This document shows, in pieces, positions 57,979 through 64,000 of a stretch of DNA of 64,000 nt. Made by a program: the position numbers and the translations under genes. The notes under the pieces were generated by a model, which searched no databases, had not been told where the DNA came from, and saw only the letters and a list, made by a program, of their open reading frames with translations. The DNA lies in assembly GCF_029948125.1 (NCBI RefSeq), contig NZ_JASAMB010000014.1:62001-126000 (forward strand), written 5' to 3'. Position 1 is the stretch's first letter. Each line of letters starts with the position of its first letter. The stretch comes from Catellatospora sp. KI3 (GTDB lineage Bacteria; Actinomycetota; Actinomycetes; Mycobacteriales; Micromonosporaceae).

Positions 57979-59530
57979 TCAGAGCGTGGTCGTACAGGCG
58001 TAGGGTGTCCAGGCCGAGTAGCCCGCCGCGTTGTAGGACCGGACCGCGAAGCACATGTAGGTGCGCGAGGCCAGGCCGGTGCGGGTGAACACGGTGCTGT
58101 TGGCGCCCAGCGTGAACGTGTTGACGCCGTCGTACACCTGGAAGCCGGTCTTGTTGGCCGACCGGTCCTGCCAGGTCACCCGGATCTGCGAGCTGTTCAG
58201 CGCGGCGGCGGCCTGCCCGGTCGGCGCCGCCGGGGGCGTCGGCGTCGTCGTGCAGGCGTACGGGGTGTACGCCGAGTAGCCCGCCGCGTTGTACGCCCGC
58301 ACCGCGAAGCACATGTAGGTGCCCGCCGCCAGGCCGCCCCAGGTGTAGCTGGTGGAGTTCGGGCCGAGCGTGATCGTGCTGACGCCGTTGTAGAGCTGGA
58401 AGCCGGTCTCGTTGGCCGACCGGTCCGTCCAGCTGACGGTGATCTGGTTGGCGTTGATCGCCACGGCGGCGCCGATGGCGGGCACCGCCGGGACGGTGGG
58501 CGTGGTGTTGCACGCGTACGCCGTCCAGGCCGAGTAGCCGGCCAGGCTGTAGGACCGCACCCGGAAGCACATGTACGTGCCGTTGGCCAGCCCGCCCCAG
58601 GTGTAGAACGTGCTGTTGGCGCCGACCACCTGCGAGGTGACCCCGTTGGAGATCTCGAAGCCGATCTCGTTGGCGGACTTGTCCGCCCAGCCGACCTGGA
58701 TCGCGGTGCCGCTGACCACCACCGCCGTGGGGTTGGTCGGGGCGGTCGGGATCGTCGGCGTGGTCGCGCACGCGTACGCCGTCCAGGCCGAGTAGCCCGC
58801 GAGGTTGTAGGACCGCACCCGGAAGCACATGTACGTGCCGTTGGCCAGGCCAGTCCACGTGTACGAGGTGCTGTTGGCGCCCACGACCTGCGACGTGGTG
58901 CCGTTGGAGATCTCGAAGCCCCACTCGTTGGCGGACTTGTCCGCCCAGGTCACCTGGATGCTGGTGCCGCTCGGCGCGGCGGCCGCCGGGGTGGCCGGGG
59001 CGATCGGGACGGTCGGCGTGGTGGCGCAGGCGTTGCCGGTCCAGGGCGAGTAGCCGCCCAGGTTGTAGGCCCGCACCCGGAAGCACCTCGTGGCGCCGTT
59101 GGCGATGCCGCCCCAGGTGTAGGAGGTGGTGTTGGTGCCGACGACCTGCGAGGTGGTGTCGTCGGCGATCTCGAAGCCGGTCTCGTTGCCGGAGTTGTCG
59201 GTCCAGCTGATCTGGACGCTGGTCCCGGTCACGACCGTGGCGGCCACGTTGCTCGGCGCGGCGGGCAGCGCGGGGGTGGTGGCGCAGCTGGCGGGCGAGG
59301 TCCACGCCGAGGCTCCGGTCGGGTTGACCGCCCGGACCGTGAAGCACGTCGTGCTGCCGGGAGCGAGCCCGCCCCAGGTGTAGCTGGTGGCGTTGGGTCC
59401 GACCGAGGCCGTACCGGAGCCGTTGGATATCTCGAAGCCGGACTCGTTGTTGCTCTGGTCCAGCCAGCTGACGGTGACCGCGTTCGCGGTCAGCGGCGAG
59501 GCCGTGGCCGCCGCCGGGCGCGCCGGGCGG
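57979..59530 (-). repeat. Six tandem FnIII-encoding repeats (~255-260 bp each)
   Basis: Each unit encodes an SW..KSANE.GFE(I/L) strand and a YTWGGLANGTYMCFRVRSYN(L)AGYSAWT strand. Units 3 and 4 are the most alike, while the outer ones diverge. The arrangement indicates expansion by unequal recombination and offers a site for copy-number change. Confidence 0.8.
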
Positions 59531-60864
59531 CCCAGATAGGTGAACTCCCACTGCGGGCTCGGGTACCGGACGCCGTTGCGGATGGTGGTGACCCGCCAGC
59601 GGTAGGTGTCGGCGGTCAGCACCGGGTTGAACACGGCCAGCGCCACCCGGGTGCCGGTCGTGGTGGCGGTCAGCGTGTAGGTGCTGTCACCGGGCCGGGC
59701 CAGCGCCACCTCGTAGCTGGTCGCGGCCAGGGCGGTGCCGCCCGGGTCGGTCCAGGCCAGCTGCTCGTCGGTGGGGTCGTAGTAGCCGGACTGGACCCCG
59801 CCGCAGCCGGTGCCGAGGTAGCCGCTCAGCGACACGCGCGGGTCGCCGCCCTCGGTGTAGAGGCCGAACCGGCGGCTCGGGTCGCCGGGCAGGTCGCGCA
59901 GGGTGAACCAGGTGGCCGCGGCGACGACGCTGTCGGCGTAGCCGTCGAGCAGGTTCACCGCGTTGACGAGGTTCTCGCACTGGGTGGTCTGGTCGGGTGT
60001 CTCGTCGGCGTCGACGGTGCCGTTGTCGTCGGGCAGGCGGAAGCCGTACTCGGTGACGTACTGGGGCAGGCCGATGGCCTTGAGGGCGTCGATGTAGGCC
60101 TTGAGCGGCGCGTGCCGGGTGTCGTTGTCGGCCTTGGGGAAGACGTACGGGTGCACGCCGATGCCGTTGACGGCGGCCGACAGGGAGCTGAACCCGAACT
60201 CGGGCAGCGCGTCCCCGACGGCGTCGAGGTAGGTGACCGGGTGGTCGGGCGAGCCGTCCGGCCCCGGAGTCACGCCACCCGTGATGATCTTGTCGCCGCT
60301 GGCTGCCGGGCAGGCGCGGATGGCGTTGACGGCGGCGGCCAGCTTCTCCGCGTACGCCCGCGCCTCCAGGTGGGTGTCGGTGAAGTTGGGCTCGTTCCAG
60401 ACCTCCCAGACGTCCACCTGGCTGTAGGCCGCGTTGCAGGCGACCGCGCCGACCGCGGCGGCGTAGTCGGCGGCGGACCCGCCGACCGAGCCGCCCTTGG
60501 CCACCTCGTGCGACAGCAGGCCGATGACCTTGATGTTGTGCCCGGACAGCGCGTCCAGGATCTCCTGGTACTTCGCGGCGATGTCGCCGCAGGCGCCGCC
60601 CCCGGCGCCGCGCAGGTCCAGGCGCACCCAGCTGGTGCGGGCGAGCAGGTCGGCGTTGTTGAGCATCCGGTCGGTGTCCGGGTAGCGCTGGCAGGTGTCC
60701 CAGTCGACCGACCAGCCCCATTGGATGCCCTGGCTGCCCAGCGCGGCCGAGGCGGGCTGCGGGGCGACGAACGCGCCCAGCAGCACGGTGAGCAGGGTGA
60801 CCGCCACGGTCGCCAGGGCGCGCGGGAGCCGCGCGCGTGGTCGGCGCGAAGGTGACGCAGGCAT
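57979..60864 (-). CDS. Secreted clan-A-like glycoside hydrolase with six fibronectin III repeats
   Basis: A 961-aa exported protein. Signal peptide is about 1-42. A (beta/alpha)8-type catalytic domain follows at about 45-390, with VDVWEVWNEPNF (acid/base Glu about 155) and QYVTEYGFRLPD (nucleophile Glu about 270), as in GH39/GH5-related enzymes. An Ig-like segment spans about 395-445, then six fibronectin type III domains of ~85 residues each run to the C terminus (repeated SW-DQS/DNS/DKS-N-E-GFEI and TYMCFRVRSYNLAGYSAWT). GAGAGGAC precedes ATG 60864. Substrate is unknown; a plant or fungal polysaccharide is likely. Confidence 0.8.
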   Translation of the reverse strand: MPASPSRRPRARLPRALATVAVTLLTVLLGAFVAPQPASAALGSQGIQWGWSVDWDTCQRYPDTDRMLNNADLLARTSWVRLDLRGAGGGACGDIAAKYQEILDALSGHNIKVIGLLSHEVAKGGSVGGSAADYAAAVGAVACNAAYSQVDVWEVWNEPNFTDTHLEARAYAEKLAAAVNAIRACPAASGDKIITGGVTPGPDGSPDHPVTYLDAVGDALPEFGFSSLSAAVNGIGVHPYVFPKADNDTRHAPLKAYIDALKAIGLPQYVTEYGFRLPDDNGTVDADETPDQTTQCENLVNAVNLLDGYADSVVAAATWFTLRDLPGDPSRRFGLYTEGGDPRVSLSGYLGTGCGGVQSGYYDPTDEQLAWTDPGGTALAATSYEVALARPGDSTYTLTATTTGTRVALAVFNPVLTADTYRWRVTTIRNGVRYPSPQWEFTYLGRPARPAAATASPLTANAVTVSWLDQSNNESGFEISNGSGTASVGPNATSYTWGGLAPGSTTCFTVRAVNPTGASAWTSPASCATTPALPAAPSNVAATVVTGTSVQISWTDNSGNETGFEIADDTTSQVVGTNTTSYTWGGIANGATRCFRVRAYNLGGYSPWTGNACATTPTVPIAPATPAAAAPSGTSIQVTWADKSANEWGFEISNGTTSQVVGANSTSYTWTGLANGTYMCFRVRSYNLAGYSAWTAYACATTPTIPTAPTNPTAVVVSGTAIQVGWADKSANEIGFEISNGVTSQVVGANSTFYTWGGLANGTYMCFRVRSYSLAGYSAWTAYACNTTPTVPAVPAIGAAVAINANQITVSWTDRSANETGFQLYNGVSTITLGPNSTSYTWGGLAAGTYMCFAVRAYNAAGYSAYTPYACTTTPTPPAAPTGQAAAALNSSQIRVTWQDRSANKTGFQVYDGVNTFTLGANSTVFTRTGLASRTYMCFAVRSYNAAGYSAWTPYACTTTL

Positions 60865-60898
60865 GCGAGAAGTCCTCTCGGAAAGGGTCGCGACATGA

Positions 60899-60936
60899 GC
60901 GAAGCGGTGCCCGCCGCAGGACGGGCACCGCTTCGC
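60899..60936 (-). terminator. Terminator of the M23 peptidase gene
   Basis: A 15-bp perfect stem (60899-60913 with 60922-60936) with an 8-nt loop between the M23 gene and the glycosidase gene on the minus strand. Confidence 0.8.
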
Positions 60937-61001
60937 ATCGATGAGCATCGTCAGGTTCGGGCGCGCGCGGGTTCAACCCCCGAATCTGCACCTGACGCCG
61001 G

Positions 61002-61787
61002 TCAGCAGCGCGGCACCGACGGGATGAAGCCGGTGTAGCCGGTGTACGTGTTCACGTCAGGCACGAACCTGCCCAGGTCGATGCGGTTCCAGACGTTGCT
61101 GGTGCCCCACTTGCCGGTGACGCTCTGTCCGACCGCCTGGCACCAGACGGTCACGTAGGCGCCGTCGGGCAGGGACCCGACCACGCTGAACGTGGTGCCC
61201 GCGCCGGAGTAGACGTTCTGCGGGCCACTCGTGGAGGTGTCGATCCAGCCCGCGCCGGTGCGGTTGGTGCCACCGCAGGCGTTGCTGCTCACGTAGTTCT
61301 TGGCGCCGTAGTAGAGGGCGGTGACGCCGTCGAAGGCGACCTGGTTCGGGGTGCCGTTGGCGCGCTGCTCGTAGTGCAGGTGCGGGCCGCTGGAGTTGCC
61401 GGTCGAGCCGACCGTGCCGATGACGGTGCCGTACCCCACGACCGAGCCCACACTCACCCACCAGCTGTTGAGGTGCGCGTAGTAGGTGCTGTGGCCGCCC
61501 CCGTGATTGATCTTTATGTACTTGCCGTACCCGGTGGCGCCCTGGTCGGCGACGGTCTCCACGGTGCCCGGCGCGCTCGCGATCACCCAGTCGTCCACGT
61601 CGTCGGTACGGTTGAAGTCGATGGCGTTGACCGGGCTGTGGTCGGACCGGGTGCTCCCGCCCCAGGTCTCCCCGCAGGGGAAGGGCAGCTTGTACACCGG
61701 CGCCGCCGAGGCGGGCGAGGCCGCGACGAGCACGGCCGCCGCCGCGACGGCGGTCACGACGGCGGTGCGTAGGGTCCTGGCGAGCAT
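61002..61787 (-). CDS. Secreted M23 family peptidase (LytM-type endopeptidase)
   Basis: A 261-aa exported protein. Signal peptide is about 1-29. The M23 domain (about 35-150) has HSPVNAIDFN (His and Asp zinc ligands), GHSTYYAHLNSW and the C-terminal HLH in SSGPHLHYEQ. A trailing SH3-like beta domain (GAGWIDTSTSGPQNVYSGAGTTFSVVGSLPDGAYVTVWCQAVGQ) may bind cell wall. It cleaves peptide cross-bridges in peptidoglycan. GGAGCGCCC with AAGGAG precedes ATG 61787. It has its own terminator. Confidence 0.85.
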   Translation of the reverse strand: MLARTLRTAVVTAVAAAAVLVAASPASAAPVYKLPFPCGETWGGSTRSDHSPVNAIDFNRTDDVDDWVIASAPGTVETVADQGATGYGKYIKINHGGGHSTYYAHLNSWWVSVGSVVGYGTVIGTVGSTGNSSGPHLHYEQRANGTPNQVAFDGVTALYYGAKNYVSSNACGGTNRTGAGWIDTSTSGPQNVYSGAGTTFSVVGSLPDGAYVTVWCQAVGQSVTGKWGTSNVWNRIDLGRFVPDVNTYTGYTGFIPSVPRC

Positions 61788-61928
61788 GGGCGCTCCTTCG
61801 AGACTCGGGTCATCGGACGGCGGGCGGCCACCACACCACGGCATTCATTCGACACATGTCGATGCCGTAGCACGATCCTCCGAGACCCGTCCGAAGCCGG
61901 GCAACCCCCTAATCTGCACCTGTCGCCG

Positions 61929-62207
61929 TCATACCGGCGCACCGTCGTACGCCGCGGCGCGCGGATGGCCGATCTCCCGCCAGTAACCCAGCGACGCCAC
62001 CCGCAGCGACCGCCCGCGCTCCTCGCGCGACAGCGACAGCACCCGCGCGATCCGCAGCAGCGGCTCCCAGCGCCGAGGACGCCGCACCGTGCCGTCACGC
62101 CAGTTGTCGATGGCGGTCCGCAGTACCCCGGTCAGCTTGCTCAGCGTCTGCGTGCCCACCCCGGACCGGCGCATGAGCGCACCCAGGTGCTCCGCCAGCT
62201 CCGTCAC
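61929..62207 (-). CDS. XRE-like helix-turn-helix protein, 92 aa
   Basis: A small DNA-binding protein. A Cro/XRE-type HTH is likely at about 1-60: LAEHLGALMRRSGVGTQTLSKLTGVLRTAIDNWRDGTVRRPRRWEPLLRIARVLSL. The rest is a basic helix and a short tail. The start is GTG 62207. It may be an orphan regulator or the antitoxin half of an unrecognised pair; no toxin is adjacent. Confidence 0.65.
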   Translation of the reverse strand: MTELAEHLGALMRRSGVGTQTLSKLTGVLRTAIDNWRDGTVRRPRRWEPLLRIARVLSLSREERGRSLRVASLGYWREIGHPRAAAYDGAPV

Positions 62208-62335
62208 CCCCCCACGGCCGCCACTGTCTTATGTGGACCGATCGACGCGGCGAGTCGCGCATCGGCCGCCACGACCGGCACCGGAGCTTTTCGCATGGTC
62301 ACGGGCATGGCGGGGAAACAACGATCTTCAACGGC

Positions 62336-62341
62336 TAGCAT
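62336..62341 (+). promoter_or_regulatory. -10 element of a leaderless promoter
   Basis: TAGCAT ends 7 nt before ATG 62349, deciding the start of the double-VOC gene against a long upstream open frame. Confidence 0.6.
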
Positions 62342-62348
62342 CGTCGGC

Positions 62349-63071
62349 ATGGCGACGCGGCTTGTGCAGATCAACATGAAGGCGCTGGACGACGCCGCGC
62401 TGGGCGGCTTCTGGGCGCAGGCCCTCGGCTGGGTGGTCTCCAGCGAGGAACCCGGCGTGACCAACCTCGAACCCGCGGGTTTCGCCTACCCCGACCCCGC
62501 CGCCGTCTGCATCGACCTCGTCTCCTCGCCGGAGCCCAAGACGGTGAAGAACCGCGTGCACGTCGACCTGGCCGCGAACTCGGCGGCCCACCAGGCGGAA
62601 TTGGTCGCACGCCTGCTGGACCTCGGCGCGACACCCGCCGACGTGGGCCAGGGCGACGTCCCGTGGACGGTCCTGGCCGACCCGGAGGGCAACGAGTTCT
62701 GCGTACTGGACTCGCTCTACGAGGAGACGGGGCCGATCGCCTCCGTGGTCGTCGACTGCGCGGACCCGCAGGCCATGGCCTGCTTCTGGGGCCAGGCCAC
62801 GGACTGGGCCGTGCACTGGGCGACCGAGCACAGCGCGGTGCTGCGCTCGGCCCAGGGCGTCGGGCCGTACCTGCGGTTCCTGCGCACGCCGGACGTGAAG
62901 ACCGGGTGGAACCGCGTGCACCTCGACGTCCGCCCGTACCCGGGTGACGACCGCGAGGCCGAGGCGGCCAGGCTGCGGGCGCTCGGCGCGACCGCCGTCG
63001 ACGTCGACGTCCCGTGGACGGTCCTGGCCGACCCGGAGGGCAACGAGTTCTGCCTCCTGGCCCCGGCCTGA
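62349..63071 (+). CDS. VOC family protein with two tandem VOC modules
   Basis: A 240-aa protein composed of two homologous glyoxalase/VOC halves of about 120 residues. First: LVQINMKALDDAALGGFWAQALGW, NRVHVDLAANS and DVPWTVLADPEGNEFC. Second: SVVVDCADPQAMACFWGQATDW, NRVHLDVRPYP and the same DVPWTVLADPEGNEFC. Each half thus has the signature His/Asp and the terminal Glu. The 49 nt encoding the last motif are identical in the two halves (62654-62702 and 63005-63053). Function is unknown. Confidence 0.83.
   Translation: MATRLVQINMKALDDAALGGFWAQALGWVVSSEEPGVTNLEPAGFAYPDPAAVCIDLVSSPEPKTVKNRVHVDLAANSAAHQAELVARLLDLGATPADVGQGDVPWTVLADPEGNEFCVLDSLYEETGPIASVVVDCADPQAMACFWGQATDWAVHWATEHSAVLRSAQGVGPYLRFLRTPDVKTGWNRVHLDVRPYPGDDREAEAARLRALGATAVDVDVPWTVLADPEGNEFCLLAPA
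62654..62702 (+). repeat. 49-nt direct repeat, copy 1
   Basis: Identical to 63005-63053. It encodes the end of the first VOC half (VPWTVLADPEGNEFC). Confidence 0.9.
63005..63053 (+). repeat. 49-nt direct repeat, copy 2
   Basis: Identical to 62654-62702. It encodes the end of the second VOC half. Confidence 0.9.
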
Positions 63072-63139
63072 CTGCCCCCTCGCCATCCGTCCACGGCGGT
63101 CCCCAGCCCGCTGCCACCCGACCCAGGAGCCGACCGGTC

Positions 63140-64000
63140 ATGTCCCGCCCGCTGCGCGTCGCCATCGGCGGCGTCCACATCGAGTCCAGCACGTTCTCGC
63201 CGCATCTGAGCACCGCCGCCGACTTCGAGGTCACCCGGGGCGACGCGCTGCTGGCCCGGTACGACTGGCTCGCGCCCGCCCGCCCCTGGGCCGCCGACGT
63301 CGAGTGGATCCCGCTCGTGCACGCCCGCGCCCTGCCCGGCGGGGCGGTGGAGCCGGCGGCTTACGAGGCCTGGGCCGCCGAGCTCACGGCCCGGCTGGCC
63401 GCGGCCGGTCCGGTGGACGGGATGCTGCTGGACTGCCACGGGGCGATGAGCGTCGTCGGGCGCGACGACGCGGAGGGCGACCTGGTCACCGCCGTCCGGT
63501 CGGTGCTCGGGCCGCAGCCGTACGTGTCCGCGGCGATGGACCTGCACGGCAACGTCTCCCGGGTGCTGTTCGACGCGTGCGACCTGCTGACCTGCTACCG
63601 GACCGCCCCGCACGTCGACGTGTGGGAGACCCGCGAGCGCGCCGCGCGCAACCTGGTCGAGGCGCTGCGCCGGGGACGGCGCCCGCGCAAGGCCCTGGTC
63701 CACGTGCCGATCCTGCTGCCGGGCGAGATGACCAGCACCCGGCAGGAGCCGGCGCGGAGCCTGTACGCGGGCATCCCGGCGGTCGAGGCGCGCGACGGCG
63801 TCATCGACGCGGCGATCTGGATCGGCTACGCCTGGGCCGACCAGGCACGGTGCCAGGGCGCGGTCGTGGTCACCGGCACCGACGCCGCGGCGGCGGCGGA
63901 CGCGGCCCGCGAGCTCGGGGAGCGCTTCTGGGCGGCCCGCGACGAGTTCGCTTTCGTCGCCCCGACCGGTTCGATGGACGAGTGCCTCGACGCGGCGCTG
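63140..64000 (+). CDS. M81 family metallopeptidase (MlrC-like), 5' part
   Basis: 287 residues are present and the frame runs off the right edge. LRVAIGGVHIESSTFSPHLSTAADFEV begins the M81 domain, followed by DGMLLDCHGAMSV, VSAAMDLHGNVS, CYRTAPHVDVWETRERAARNLVEAL and HVPILLPGEMTSTRQEPARSLYAGI, the characteristic stretches with His/Asp zinc ligands. MlrC cleaves linear microcystin peptides; relatives in actinomycetes have unknown natural substrates. ACCCAGGAG before ATG 63140 is a clear ribosome binding site. Confidence 0.88.
   Translation, partial: MSRPLRVAIGGVHIESSTFSPHLSTAADFEVTRGDALLARYDWLAPARPWAADVEWIPLVHARALPGGAVEPAAYEAWAAELTARLAAAGPVDGMLLDCHGAMSVVGRDDAEGDLVTAVRSVLGPQPYVSAAMDLHGNVSRVLFDACDLLTCYRTAPHVDVWETRERAARNLVEALRRGRRPRKALVHVPILLPGEMTSTRQEPARSLYAGIPAVEARDGVIDAAIWIGYAWADQARCQGAVVVTGTDAAAAADAARELGERFWAARDEFAFVAPTGSMDECLDAAL

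Noticed and set aside
57955..60855. Plus-strand open frame opposite the FnIII glycosidase
   Set aside because: Mirror-image shadow of the repeat array; no start signal or domain.
61965..62348. N-terminal extension of the double-VOC protein
   Set aside because: Crosses the opposing HTH gene and has no family similarity. A TAGCAT promoter at leaderless spacing fixes the start at 62349.

Overview
The window is high-GC DNA (roughly 70-75 % by eye) from a filamentous actinomycete. Evidence for this is a complete CvnA-D conservon, an AfsR/SARP-type regulator, F420/flavin LLM oxidoreductases, CPBP and M50 proteases, DUF6158 and DUF3291 proteins, and many genes started by a -10 hexamer only 5-8 nt before the start codon (leaderless mRNAs). 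A terminator with GGAAGGGCCCCTTCTT arms and the overall gene content suggest Micromonosporaceae; this family-level call is inference. No rRNA, tRNA, CRISPR array, insertion sequence or prophage was recognised.

Layout. 1-5.0 kb: a co-directional run of SDR (cut by the window edge), PfkB-type sugar kinase, SurE nucleotidase, SCP2-domain protein and glycogen-debranching-like glycosidase. 5.0-9 kb: a zinc-finger/coiled-coil protein, a small hypothetical, and a three-gene minus operon (metallo-beta-lactamase fold, 55-aa protein, GyrI-like) that meets its neighbour in a perfect 42-bp palindrome containing both stop codons. 9.1-12.8 kb: the conservon (sensor kinase, roadblock, DUF742, GTPase). 12.9-23.2 kb: LLM oxidoreductase, divergent PRPP synthetase with a coupled hypothetical gene, tyrosine recombinase, M1 aminopeptidase lipoprotein, DnaQ-like exonuclease, DUF6158, D-serine-dehydratase-like enzyme, lipoprotein, macro-domain protein and glutaminase. 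23.6-30.3 kb: a large secreted DUF11-type protein, a terpenoid-cyclase-fold protein, a VOC dioxygenase, a site-2 protease and a kinase-fold phosphotransferase.

30.4-35.9 kb is the most striking region. A secreted pectate lyase and a secreted pectin methylesterase, each with a ricin-type lectin module, form a coupled operon. It is divergent from a single 723-aa protein that joins an ECF sigma factor, an HxxxCxxC anti-sigma-like zinc motif, a transmembrane helix, a Pro/Ser/Thr linker and a pectate-lyase-9-like parallel beta-helix. The sequence suggests a one-protein trans-envelope pectin sensor that could control the adjacent pectinase operon.

35.9-37.9 kb is a lower-GC accessory patch with two unknown genes and a small L7/L12-C-terminal-like ORF. 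38-48.9 kb holds a cysteine-rich HTH regulator with DUF3291, a Tat-exported 5'-nucleotidase, an AfsR-like regulator, an LLM enzyme, a CPBP protease, an aldo-keto reductase and an unknown 515-aa protein. 49-61.8 kb is a second carbohydrate island: a GH93-like protein with CBM13 and AbfB modules behind a CebR-like palindrome, a serine hydrolase, an ABC exporter behind a MerR-type promoter, a GH92 mannosidase with two F5/8C domains behind a LacI-type palindrome, a clan-A-like glycoside hydrolase with six fibronectin III repeats, and an M23 peptidase. The window ends with an HTH protein, a duplicated VOC protein and the start of an M81 (MlrC-like) metallopeptidase.
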